This document shows positions 49,504 to 59,900 of a DNA stretch of 64,000 nucleotides, in pieces. The first letter of the stretch is position 1. Each line of letters starts with the position of its first letter. The DNA is from Tritrichomonas musculus (lineage: Eukaryota > Parabasalia > Tritrichomonadida > Tritrichomonadidae), in contig JAPFFF010000006.1 in NCBI GenBank assembly GCA_039105265.1, forward strand, positions 186,001-250,000, in the 5' to 3' direction. The position numbers were made by a program, and so were the translations under genes. Under the pieces are notes generated by a model. It searched no databases. It saw nothing but the letters and a program-made list of their open reading frames with translations, and was not told the DNA's origin.

Positions 49504-52125
49504 TTAAGTACGTATTAGTATAATTGATTGATTGTCAATATAAGAGAAAATGACTTCTTCTTCTTCTTTTAGATTCACGATTTTTTTGTTCTTGATCAAA
49601 TAAAGTTCTGATTCTTTATAAATGATTTCAAGATTCACTATTTTTTCTTTTAGTGAATTTAATGTGTCTTTATTATTAATAATAAGTAAAAATGGAAGCT
49701 CTTCGATTTTGTTTATATCACCTACAAATCTACATTGGCACAATTTTTCAACATTTGCAGCAAACTTAATTCTTTGTTCACTTGGGATGACTTCAAAACG
49801 AATCCAATCAGCTTTATAATCACAAGGCTGGCCAAGATTACAAATTTTTTCAATCATCTTATTTTTAATTGTTAACACACGAATTTCATTTTTTGGATAG
49901 CTTTCATCAATTTTTTTTGTGAGTAAAGATAGCAAATCATTAAAAACAGTTGTATCTGATGGTTTAATAAAAACTCGTTCATAGTAGAAAGGATGAACGG
50001 CATCATAAGAAATGATTACGTTAACTGGAATAATATCTGGATCTAAAATTGATGAAACAAATAATAATGGAATGTGACTATCATTATTTTTAAGGATGTA
50101 GTCAAATAATTGGCCAATTTTTTCAAAATTATAAATTGCAATTGGTTTTTGAATCCTTTTTGTAAAAATCTGATATTTAGTAGTACCGCTAACTTTTGAA
50201 ATAAGCTCTAAAAAGTAGCGTATTGGAAATTCTGATGGACAAACTAAGCTGCAATTAGATGTGAAACTAAAATTGTTAGTAAAATCAAAAACAGAGGTTT
50301 CTGATAATGTTTGGAAATATTTTTGTGCATCTAATATTGCCTTGTATCGAATTTTTTCAATTAAATAAATTTCATTTGAAGTTGACTGATGAATTGGATA
50401 ATAAAAAGGAGCATGTGAAAGATCTTTATCTTTTTTGTATTGGAATATATAACAGCTTCCATTTAAAACTTGTGAGCTTTCAATTGAAATATCAAATTCA
50501 GTCAATTGAATATTTGATGAATTTCCAAATTGGTAATATCTGTAACATTTCGTATTTTTAATGTTATTTTCTGTTGTGTTAAGAACTGATGCTAGTTTGG
50601 GCAAAACTATTTCTAATTTGTCATCTTCGTCAATTAGCATTGAAAAAAGAAATCGTAACGGAAAGATTGTTAATCGAAAATAAAAGAAAATGAAAATTAT
50701 TTTCTTGTTTGAAATTAGAATATTATCGTTATCATTAATTGAATTTTTGTCAATATACAATATTTTAGATTCTATTTCATTAATTTCTTTGGAACTTTTT
50801 GGATCTAATATTGAGTAAAATTGATATTGTTCACTAATAATCCAAAGACGAAATGTGCTAACTTTAATTCCATGAGTTTTGGCAACTTTTTCATAAAATT
50901 GCGAAATAGATTTTCTTGATTTAATTGAAATTGTCTCATGGTATCCTTTTTCTGTTAAATTTATGCAACTCCTTGCAGAATTTGCAATATAAGAGTCATC
51001 ATTAAATAATAAAAAAGTAACTTTTTTATCTTTTGCTGTATTTGTATTTACTTTCATTATATTTTCAGGTGTTGATAAAAAAATCTTATTATTATAAATA
51101 TAATCAATTTGGCTTTGTTGAACATAGATAAGCATGTAAGCTCCGTATTTCTTAATTGTTCCATTTCCTGTCAAAGGGCTTTCATCCATACCTCCAAAAT
51201 TTTTACTTATGGCATTTTCTTCAGTTGACTTCATTACAAGACTGTCATTAAATTTATACCAATCCTTCTCTTTAGATGTTCTTAGATATGAGTAATAATG
51301 ACCTCCCACTGCTGTTGAGCCATGATGAACGATAACTCCAAATAATTCATATTGAGTTGAACCAGTATGCTCGTTTTTTGGGTCAAGATAGGGTAAAATA
51401 TCAAGAATAGAAGGAAAAGAAAAGTATGTCATTATTTTTCGATTCGCAAAGGTATATTCGCTTCGTTTTAAGTGAAGATATAATATCTTTGGCATTTTTA
51501 AAAATGACGTCTTGATAGTAGCATTAGTGAAATCTTTATAAGGAGAAAACTTGTATTGGCTGATTTCTTCTGGTTCAATATATTTTGAAAATGATTCTTT
51601 TAATGAAGAACAGTCTTTAACTATCATTGATAAATCATAAAAGCTTTCATCAATATATTTCTTTTGATTCTTTTTTCCCCCAGTAATTGTTGTTCTAATT
51701 TTCCCTTCAAATAAATCATCGATGACTTTTTTTATATCATTAATTAAAGCATCTGCTAGTAGCCAGTGCAAAAAAAAATGTGGATCTTGTGGCTTTCTAA
51801 GAAAACTTGATTTCCATCCAAAAGATGTAGTCAATGGTCTCGTTGAAACGGCTGAATCTTTACTTGAGTGTAACATCTTAAATAAAATTTGTAGTTGATA
51901 AATAGCTGATTTTTTTAAATTGTTTTCATCTTCTCTGATTGTTTTTTTGTAAACACCAAAACGAAAGGCAGGAATGTGAAAAAGAGATTGTAAAACGCAA
52001 TTAAGATAGCATGTTGCACCTTGATTTTTTAATCCAACTAGATGAAAAGTTTCATTATCAGTTTTTTTATCTTCATCTTTTTGGTTATCATTTTCATCTT
52101 TTTTTTTTTTATTACTTCCTTTCAT
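49504..52125 (-). CDS. Ubiquitin-specific protease, USP7-like (peptidase C19), 873 aa
   Basis: After a short Lys/Asp-rich start, the catalytic domain spans about residues 28-315. The Cys box is GLKNQGATCYLNCVLQS (Cys39), the His box is VHHGSTAVGGHYYSYL (His276), and the third-residue box is WYKFNDSLV (Asn293-Asp294). The usual QQDxxEF box is altered to KPQDPHFFLHWL. The zinc-binding Cys pairs of many USPs are absent. The remaining 550 residues form a series of ubiquitin-like folds (ending NQSIILIRT), the layout of USP7 (HAUSP), though the N-terminal TRAF domain of USP7 is missing. It should remove ubiquitin from proteins; partners are unknown. Confidence 0.9.
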   Translation of the reverse strand: MKGSNKKKKDENDNQKDEDKKTDNETFHLVGLKNQGATCYLNCVLQSLFHIPAFRFGVYKKTIREDENNLKKSAIYQLQILFKMLHSSKDSAVSTRPLTTSFGWKSSFLRKPQDPHFFLHWLLADALINDIKKVIDDLFEGKIRTTITGGKKNQKKYIDESFYDLSMIVKDCSSLKESFSKYIEPEEISQYKFSPYKDFTNATIKTSFLKMPKILYLHLKRSEYTFANRKIMTYFSFPSILDILPYLDPKNEHTGSTQYELFGVIVHHGSTAVGGHYYSYLRTSKEKDWYKFNDSLVMKSTEENAISKNFGGMDESPLTGNGTIKKYGAYMLIYVQQSQIDYIYNNKIFLSTPENIMKVNTNTAKDKKVTFLLFNDDSYIANSARSCINLTEKGYHETISIKSRKSISQFYEKVAKTHGIKVSTFRLWIISEQYQFYSILDPKSSKEINEIESKILYIDKNSINDNDNILISNKKIIFIFFYFRLTIFPLRFLFSMLIDEDDKLEIVLPKLASVLNTTENNIKNTKCYRYYQFGNSSNIQLTEFDISIESSQVLNGSCYIFQYKKDKDLSHAPFYYPIHQSTSNEIYLIEKIRYKAILDAQKYFQTLSETSVFDFTNNFSFTSNCSLVCPSEFPIRYFLELISKVSGTTKYQIFTKRIQKPIAIYNFEKIGQLFDYILKNNDSHIPLLFVSSILDPDIIPVNVIISYDAVHPFYYERVFIKPSDTTVFNDLLSLLTKKIDESYPKNEIRVLTIKNKMIEKICNLGQPCDYKADWIRFEVIPSEQRIKFAANVEKLCQCRFVGDINKIEELPFLLIINNKDTLNSLKEKIVNLEIIYKESELYLIKNKKIVNLKEEEEVIFSYIDNQSIILIRT

Positions 52126-52333
52126 CTTGATGATTTATCAAACGTTACATATACAATTTTTCTTAGAGTTTTATTAAAAAATTGTATATTATCACAAATT
52201 GAAAAATGGATTTTCTAAAGAAAGCAGGAATAAAAAATGTGATATTTGAATTTATTTCTTTATATATTATTATTTATAATAATATTTGTAAATAAGCATC
52301 TAAATATAATTTTCTTATTGATGGCAAAAAACA

Positions 52334-54313
52334 TTATTTATGCATATCTAAAACAAGAACTTCACGTGATTCTAAAGTGAAATCGTTGGTAAAATCGATT
52401 TCTCTTTTAGTGAATATATCAGTCCCAAGGTGTTCATTATTTAAAATTTCTTTATAATGCCTACAACGTAACAATTTACGTGAATCCATACCATTTGTTA
52501 CAATAATAGCCGATTTATTATTATAGCTTCGTTGATACAAATAAATTCCATCTGTAGGCTTGAAATGAATCATCTTTCCTTTTGAAATAACCTCATTTCC
52601 TTTTCTCCAATTAAGTAATGTTCTCATAAAGTTGAAGAAATCATTTTGTTGTTCTGTTCTTCCTTCTGCTGTGAAGCAGTTTTGCTTATCATTCTTCCAT
52701 CCACCTGGAAAGTCTAAACGAATATGGCCGTCTGAAATTTTCTTTCTGCCATACATCATTATTTCGGTTCCATAATACAATTGTGGAATTCCAGGAATAG
52801 TAAGTAATATTGTGAAATATTGTTTATAAACTCCGATATTTTCAGGTTTATCAGCCATAAAACGATCTGTATCGTGATTATCAAGAAAACGAAGTAAATT
52901 AAAGACATTTGCGTAGCAAAAATCATAATTCAAATGGTTTCGAATCTGAGTTAATCCAGTATCAAAAGAAACTTCTTGCAAACAACAATTTCTTGAAATA
53001 GCTCCTATTGCAAAGTCCATAATTGATGGTAAGTTGATGTTGCTAAAACGGTTTCCACGTTGGAAATAAGATACTCCCAGAGCATTTTCAATCCAAGTTT
53101 CTCCTACAATATTGAATAATGGATATTCATTCATTATTTCATCAATCCATCTATGAAGGAAATCTAGATCACAATATGGAAATGTGTCAACTCTTATTCC
53201 ATTAATTTGTGCATATTCTATCCACCAAATTGTGTTTTGCGTAAGATATACTGCAAGATGACGATTCCTTTGATTTAAGTCAGGCATTTGTGAAACGAAG
53301 CAGCCATTATTAAAAGATTCCCAGTCCATTTTTGATGCATAAGGAGAAAACGTGCTGGTAATATCATGAGTCGTTATGACTCCTTTGTCTGTAAAGTTAA
53401 ACCAATCACTGCATGGCGGATCTCTATACCAAATATGATTTGAACCACAATGATTGAAAATGGTATCCATAACATATTTATTTCCTTTTTCATGTATTTT
53501 ATTGATTAATTCAATAAGATCTGAATTTGTTCCAAACCGGGGATCAACGTTATAATAATCAGTGATAGCATATCCATGGTAAGAACCATAAGGCATATCA
53601 TTGTCGAATATTGGTGTTAACCAGAGAGCAGTTATTCCTAGATCAAATAAGTAATCAAGATGATCAATAATTCCACGAATATTCCCACCGTGTCTTGAAT
53701 TTGGATCTTGTCTATTTACTTGATATTCAACACGTTCGGTATTAGTAACAGGATCAATGAATTTTTTGTAATTTGCTTTTTCGACTGGTATATGGTAAAA
53801 TCCGTCATCTTTATCATCAGGCTTTTGAATGGTTGGCTTTAGAGGTTCTTTTAGATTTAATTTTAACTTTTCGGCTTCTTTTTTCTTGTTCTCTTCTTGT
53901 TTTTTAATACGGTCTTTGACTGCTTGCTCTTCTGTAAGTCGAACTTGATTGTCAACCTCAGATGATTCATCTGAATGGCGTGCAAATCTATCCGGCATTG
54001 CAAGATAAACAACATCTGATGAATCAAAACCTTGAATTTGATCTGAATTTGGTTTTCTTTGTTTTAATTCGTAATGAATTACTGTGCCATTGAAATCAAT
54101 ATCAAAAATTTGAGGGTGTGCGTCAGTAAGATCAAAATATATAGCCATGTAATGAGGATTTGGGAAAATAACAGTTTCCAGAATTTTAATGTCTTTTGCA
54201 TTAATTTGAGGATTTATTTGATTCATTTCTTCATCACAACGAATAAACAATTGAAGATGTGGATTTTTCATTCCACTCCACCAAAAAGGAGGCTCAATAT
54301 GTAAGTTTAACAT
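52334..54313 (-). CDS. GH13 alpha-amylase / neopullulanase-type hydrolase, likely Bacteroidetes-derived
   Basis: The 659-aa product has an N-terminal beta domain (about 1-95) and a GH13 barrel with all conserved regions: DTIFNHCG (283-290), GIRVDTFPY with nucleophile Asp376, GETW with acid/base Glu405, and FLDNHD with Asp478. Features such as RHGGNIRGIIDHLDYL, SYHGYAITDYYNVDPRFGT and NHCGSNH are those of Bacteroides SusA-like neopullulanases/cyclomaltodextrinases. No signal peptide is visible, so it probably acts in the cytosol on glycogen or imported maltodextrins. A Lys/Glu-rich insert of about 70 residues (about 125-195) splits the barrel after its first strand. Neighbours on both sides are eukaryotic genes, so this is not contamination. 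Lateral origin is inferred from motif resemblance. Confidence 0.93.
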   Translation of the reverse strand: MLNLHIEPPFWWSGMKNPHLQLFIRCDEEMNQINPQINAKDIKILETVIFPNPHYMAIYFDLTDAHPQIFDIDFNGTVIHYELKQRKPNSDQIQGFDSSDVVYLAMPDRFARHSDESSEVDNQVRLTEEQAVKDRIKKQEENKKKEAEKLKLNLKEPLKPTIQKPDDKDDGFYHIPVEKANYKKFIDPVTNTERVEYQVNRQDPNSRHGGNIRGIIDHLDYLFDLGITALWLTPIFDNDMPYGSYHGYAITDYYNVDPRFGTNSDLIELINKIHEKGNKYVMDTIFNHCGSNHIWYRDPPCSDWFNFTDKGVITTHDITSTFSPYASKMDWESFNNGCFVSQMPDLNQRNRHLAVYLTQNTIWWIEYAQINGIRVDTFPYCDLDFLHRWIDEIMNEYPLFNIVGETWIENALGVSYFQRGNRFSNINLPSIMDFAIGAISRNCCLQEVSFDTGLTQIRNHLNYDFCYANVFNLLRFLDNHDTDRFMADKPENIGVYKQYFTILLTIPGIPQLYYGTEIMMYGRKKISDGHIRLDFPGGWKNDKQNCFTAEGRTEQQNDFFNFMRTLLNWRKGNEVISKGKMIHFKPTDGIYLYQRSYNNKSAIIVTNGMDSRKLLRCRHYKEILNNEHLGTDIFTKREIDFTNDFTLESREVLVLDMHK

Positions 54314-55301
54314 TACGATATTTTTTATAATAAGTTAAATGACCATTTTTGATCACAAAATAAAAAGAAAATATATATATTCTATATCTTATAAAGAAAC
54401 CTTTTTTCTGTGAATATTTTATGATATAAATGAATACAATTCTAATTTATTGAAAAAATATGTTTTAAAAACAATTAATTTGATAATGCAAATTAACGAA
54501 TAAGTTTAATAACGAATCCTCCAAGCCGAGAAATCAATTTATGTCAGCTAATCATTAAAAAACTAAACTGTAGCAAAAAACAAAAAGAAATTGTTATGAT
54601 CATTCAAAACGGCTATAAATGATATGATAGAGAACGTAATTTTTCATAGGAATTCTTGGAAATCAGAAATATATCAAGTTAGTTGATCGATATATCACAG
54701 GAAAATTTTTAACAAACTTTTCATACTTATATTTAATAGAAGAAAGTGAAGAAAGCAAAAAAAAAAATATGGTTACTAGAATAGAAATAATTCTCCACTG
54801 CATTTATAAATAAAAAAGCATAAAGAAATTTGGCCTTGTGTACACCCATTTATGAATCCAACCTAAAGAAAAAAATCAAGAAGCTAGATTACATAAATCA
54901 ATGAAGAATATTATTTCAATGGTATCTTTTTTTGAGATTTTAATCTTTAAAAGCATTTTTCTATAAAAGTATAATATGATCAAGTGAATTAATTTTGAAT
55001 TTTGTTCACTGATGATATTTGATTCAAAAGCAACATGCTATATAAATGCATGTACATAAAAGTTCATAGCACAGGAACTAATGCAAACTTGAGAGCTTTC
55101 TATAAACTTGAAATGTCAAAAAAAAATAGCAGCAGAAAAGAAAAAGAGCAAAGGAAAAGAATGAATAATTTATATTATAATATAAAAGATAGCTTCATTA
55201 AGCAATATCTTGTTATAAAATTAATTTTATTTTAAATATATATAATTCTAAAATTAAATATTAACAAAATTATATGAAAATAATTTATATATCATAGTAC
55301 A
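54314..55301. other. Intergenic spacer, no gene seen
   Basis: This 988-bp AT-rich divergent spacer lies between the GH13 gene (minus) and the membrane protein gene (plus) and must hold both promoters. An open frame at 55035-55235 is Lys/Asn-rich with no motif and is probably chance. I found no tRNA or snRNA-like structure by eye. Confidence 0.6.
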
Positions 55302-56732
55302 ATGATACAAAACGAAGATACATATAAATGCAATTTTCTATTAAAAACTGGGTTTAATTCTTCAATGGCAGAAGAGCATGATCCTAAGCTTGAACCACTT
55401 GGTTTAACATCGGAAATGGATCATCCACCTATTGGACGGCGAATAGAAGCGATGTCCCGTCGTCAAATTTTTTCAACCGTCACTATTTATGGAGTATGTA
55501 GTGTTTTAATTCTTCTTGCTCTCATATTTGGTCCTTCTTATTATGTATCGCAATCAATGCGTTTTCAGCCCGAATTATCAACAGCATCATCAACTAGACG
55601 TTATAAATTTGATTTTTATGGTCTTCATTTTTTCAATGATTTTTTAACATGCGAACTTATTTTAAACAAAAAAAGTGCACAGATTCCAGAGGAATATAAA
55701 GCAGGATTTAATATTAGTCTTTATTTTATATCAACAATGACTCTTGGTTCACGAACAGTGTCTGAAATAAATCAGCCAATTCAACATGTAGCAGTTACTT
55801 TTCCTGATGGTGAAGAATCTCAAAGAATTCGTGTTTTTTCAACCGGAATAGTCAAATTTGATAAGTTAAAAGGATACGTTACGATAAAATTCCCCCAGCA
55901 TGTGATTTTAGGCGGTGAATTTGTTTGGATCTTTGCAGATCCAGCTCATTCACTTGTTCAATTGTTTTTAAGAATCATTTTCTTCATTATTGGTATCATC
56001 GTTTTCATACGACTTCTTCTTTCAGATTTTGATTTTCATCATTCTCATATTGGAATGAGATTGATGTTTGTTTTAGATATCTTATTAGTTGTTGGAAGCG
56101 ACCCATTCTATATTTTAACTTATTTTTCAGATTCATACATCATCAAACTTTATGATTGTATAGTTAGCATATTTTTACTTATCTCTGTCGCATTCACAGC
56201 CTTTGCTGTTCTTTTAATGACTGGTCTAATTCATCGTGATATTACATTCATATGGATTTTAATCCGATTTATTCCATTTTTGATTGCATTTTTGGTTTTC
56301 GCTTCTTCTAGTGGTTATGCTGTTTTACGCGTAGATAAAGATCCAATCAGTAAGTTGAATATTGTTACAAAAATATTAGATATAATCAGAATGTCACTTA
56401 TTGGTGTTTATGCTATATGCCTAATTTATGGTGGCATTGTTTTCCATAGCGATGTCCCAGACGAAAAGCCTGCTTTTATTGTAATGTCCATACTCTTTTT
56501 CTGTGTTACATTAACAAGTGAATTAATGAACACCTTAGAACCATTTTTAGGTTCGGATTTTGCAATTCAGATTTTTTCATTGTTTTCAAGTGCGGTTTAC
56601 ATATTATTTTTCAACTTTTTAAATTGGCCAATTGACTCATCCATGATTAACAGAAAAGAAGTTGATACAACTGATGCAACTTACAAGGATCAGATAAAAC
56701 AAGTTTTAAGTCCAACGGTTGCTGAAATATAA
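55302..56732 (+). CDS. Eight-span membrane protein of Wntless/GOST-like type
   Basis: The 476-aa product has a cytosolic N terminus, membrane span 1 at about 56-80, a soluble lumenal domain of about 135 residues (82-217) with beta strands, and seven further spans at about 219-241, 252-274, 283-308, 313-335, 362-381, 391-410 and 419-441. This topology matches Wntless, TMEM181 and related GOST seven-span receptors, which escort cargo through the secretory pathway. The family is assigned on topology and a few segments (the RRQIFSTV start and the HRDITFIW turn), not on a diagnostic motif. A second in-frame ATG at 55365 (MAEEHDPKLEPLG) could be the true start, giving 455 aa; the sequence does not decide. 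Confidence 0.8.
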   Translation: MIQNEDTYKCNFLLKTGFNSSMAEEHDPKLEPLGLTSEMDHPPIGRRIEAMSRRQIFSTVTIYGVCSVLILLALIFGPSYYVSQSMRFQPELSTASSTRRYKFDFYGLHFFNDFLTCELILNKKSAQIPEEYKAGFNISLYFISTMTLGSRTVSEINQPIQHVAVTFPDGEESQRIRVFSTGIVKFDKLKGYVTIKFPQHVILGGEFVWIFADPAHSLVQLFLRIIFFIIGIIVFIRLLLSDFDFHHSHIGMRLMFVLDILLVVGSDPFYILTYFSDSYIIKLYDCIVSIFLLISVAFTAFAVLLMTGLIHRDITFIWILIRFIPFLIAFLVFASSSGYAVLRVDKDPISKLNIVTKILDIIRMSLIGVYAICLIYGGIVFHSDVPDEKPAFIVMSILFFCVTLTSELMNTLEPFLGSDFAIQIFSLFSSAVYILFFNFLNWPIDSSMINRKEVDTTDATYKDQIKQVLSPTVAEI

Positions 56733-56973
56733 TTTTTTTTATTTCTATATAATGGTGTCGTTCTAAAATATATATATATTCCTACTCATGAGTTTAAGTT
56801 TTCTTTTATTTTTAGATATAAATTTTATTTCTTTCATTCCAAATCAAAATAACTAAGTGGGGAAATATCACTTTTTCATTGGCTAAATATTCATTTCAAT
56901 TTTTAAATTTGTATTCAAATTTTTGAATTAAAATTTATATTTGTATGACAAAATTTTCCAAGAAATAAATTTC

Positions 56974-59900
56974 ATGAATAATGATATAAATACAATTTAT
57001 TCAAATATAACGAATGCTGTTAATTTTCAAACAAAAAAATCGCCAGCTTTTGATCAGTTAATCAAATTTCAAAATAGTATAATAAATAATTTAATTTTAC
57101 CGAATCCATATGAATCATTTACGCCTGATTTTATTGATAACTTCTCTGTTAAATTAATCAAAAATATACTCAATACCGCTGTAAATGATCTTATACTTGT
57201 CAATACTTTTTCCACCATTCTTGAAAATTATATTCAAATTCTAATTTTTATATTCGAGCAACCTAATTTAGCTTTTCTTGAAGCAGCCACGCAAATAGCA
57301 AATCCAAACAACGTTTTTTATGTAACATTATCACAAAAAAATCTTCCACCGACTCAATATAATAAAATAATTAATCGATTAAAAACGAATGATTTTTATC
57401 AGCAACTAAGTAATTTTTTTGAAAGGCATGATACATTAACATTAAAGCATATTTCGATACTTATTACATTATTAATTGCTGTAAAAGAAGAGAGTGAAAA
57501 TTATAACAAATGTATTTGTATTATTTGTCAAAAAGTTATTTCAATTATACAGTCATTTAATTACGATGATATTCGAGAAATTGACGATAAAGTTTTGAAC
57601 TCAACTTTGGATTCTATTTCATCAATAGAATCGAAATATTTGGGTTCCGATTGCGCCTTAAATATCCAGCTTCAAATCAACATTCGATTTGCCAAATCCG
57701 ACATTTTAGAGAAGCGGTTTAACGGGATCAACCAAATCGTTACCATTATTAAAAATGAGTCAAACAGGACGCAAAGCAAAATATGCCAAATTGTCAACGA
57801 ACAACAAATTCTTGATGGAATTTTGAATGATTTTCATAATCAATTAGTAAAACCGTTTATTTCAATTCTAACTCAATTTATTCAGAACAAAATTAACGTT
57901 CAAAATTATCTTGTTTCATTTTGGAAAGTTTCAATTAATCAGCATTCTTCAATCGCTCCAGAATTCTTCAATGGTTGGAAAACTTTAATTTCGAATCGAA
58001 GAATAAAAAGTGAAATTTTTGAACAATATTCACAAGCTTTGTTTGATGAGATTTCAATATCATTAACGTTGCCTGAAGCGCAAGGAAAAGAAGCTTCTCT
58101 TTCCTTTTTAAATGAAATTTCATCATGTGCGAGTGAGCCTCAAAAAGTGAACATTTTCAATGCACTCATTCAAAATTCTAATCTTAATTGTAACATTGAT
58201 TTGTTGTCAAATACGATATCGTTCTACATGCCAAAAGACAGCGAGAACATCAAAGAACAAATCATGAAGGAATCTCTTGAAATGATTGAAAATAATTACA
58301 ATATTCATTTAGCTTTCACTCTCATTACTAATTTAAAATTGAATCACGAACAATCAAACCACTTTTTGAATTCTCTTCTCAATTCTTTGAATACTGAAAA
58401 TTCAAAGGACGTCATTTCATTACTTTTTAAATTATTAAAACAAAATGGAAGACAATTAGAAGAGAGTCAATTCTTGAAAATTCTTGAAATTTATTTGCCA
58501 CAACTTGAAAATGAAGATGTTTTAAACTTTTTCATTAATACTGTATCGTTAACTAATGCTGGAAAAAGTGTCTATTCACATGATATGAGAAAAACACTTT
58601 ATAAGTCTGTCTGTGAGTTGCCAACGTTTAATGATAATTTCATTCCTTTAACTCTTCAATTATTTGAAAAAATAAATATGGAAAGAGGAAAGACGAACGT
58701 TTTAGAGATTAAAGAATTGAATCAATTATGGAAGCTTGCATTTCGGACAGGAAATGAAGGCGTTATTGATTACATAAGAGCATTTACTAATACTGTTCAA
58801 TTTGTTGATAAATGCATGAAAAATATTAAGGTTCCTGGTGCTCTTGAATGTTTAAATATAATTATAAAGAAAATTGAACCAAGCATGAATAATCATGTAA
58901 GATGGATTTTAAAGATGCCTTTTGCTAATGAATATATTGATGAAGATAATCTTTTCCCTGTTAAATTGACTGGATCGGTTGAAATGACTTTATTTTTGTC
59001 AATTGGAACAACTTTTGCTGCATTGAAAAAATTTCTTTGTTTGTTTGTTAAAACAAATAATAAATATTATGTAATTTTATCTATTAAAGGAAAGCAGTTG
59101 GCTAATTTTGATACTGTGATTGAAGGCCCTATGACAATTGATGTTAAAGTAAATAATTCTAGAAATGAAGTTTTTAATTACAATTATTATAATGAAATAC
59201 CAACATTAATTCTGTTTTCTAATGCTACTTACACTGTCAATCTTATGAATTTAATGGAAGATGAACAATATGGTCCAACTGTTTTGAAAATATTAAATAA
59301 AATGCCAACTCTTCCAAATTTCGTGATTTCTTTTGAAATTGATGAAGAAAATAATCAAATTGACGAAAGTAATGATTTTACAAGGTTTCAATGGGATTGG
59401 AATCAATTTTTATCTTTCGACGAACCTGTTCATCTTATTTATCATTTGAACACAATTGGAAATTGTTTGAATCATAACGATATTGAATGGACACGTTGGT
59501 TTTTCAATACTGGTGGCGCTTTCAAGTTGATTGACATGTTAATGAAGACAAAAGATTCTAAATTTGACATGTTAAACGAAAGTCAAGATAAATTCAATGA
59601 AAAGGACTTTTTACTCTTACTTTTCATTGTGAGAAAAATTTTGTCTTTGGATCTAAAAAATGAAATTAATGACATTATTGAGAATATTAATGATGGTGTT
59701 TTCTTTGAGTTTTTGAATTATTCATTGAGAATGATTTCAAATGACGATTTCGATTCTGTTTCTTTTTATCTTTTAGTTATTATTGAGAAAATGACTCTCG
59801 TACGAAAATTAAGAGATGTAATTGATCCTTATATTGAGTTATTTGAGCTTTCTTGTTTTCATAAAAATAAAAAGATTCGAGTCTTTGCTAATGAATTCAT

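Noticed and set aside
52334-54313. Bacterial contamination as the source of the GH13 gene
   Set aside because: It lies between eukaryotic genes with the same base composition and carries a Lys-rich insert in the local codon style, so it belongs to this genome.
55035-55235. Possible small basic protein of 66 aa
   Set aside because: Lys/Asn/Arg-rich in line with A-rich DNA, no motif, and it lies in a promoter-bearing spacer.
54314-55301. Possible tRNA or snRNA gene in the long spacer
   Set aside because: No cloverleaf, no B-box-like GTTC element and no recognisable snRNA core was found by eye. A tRNAscan or Rfam search would settle it.
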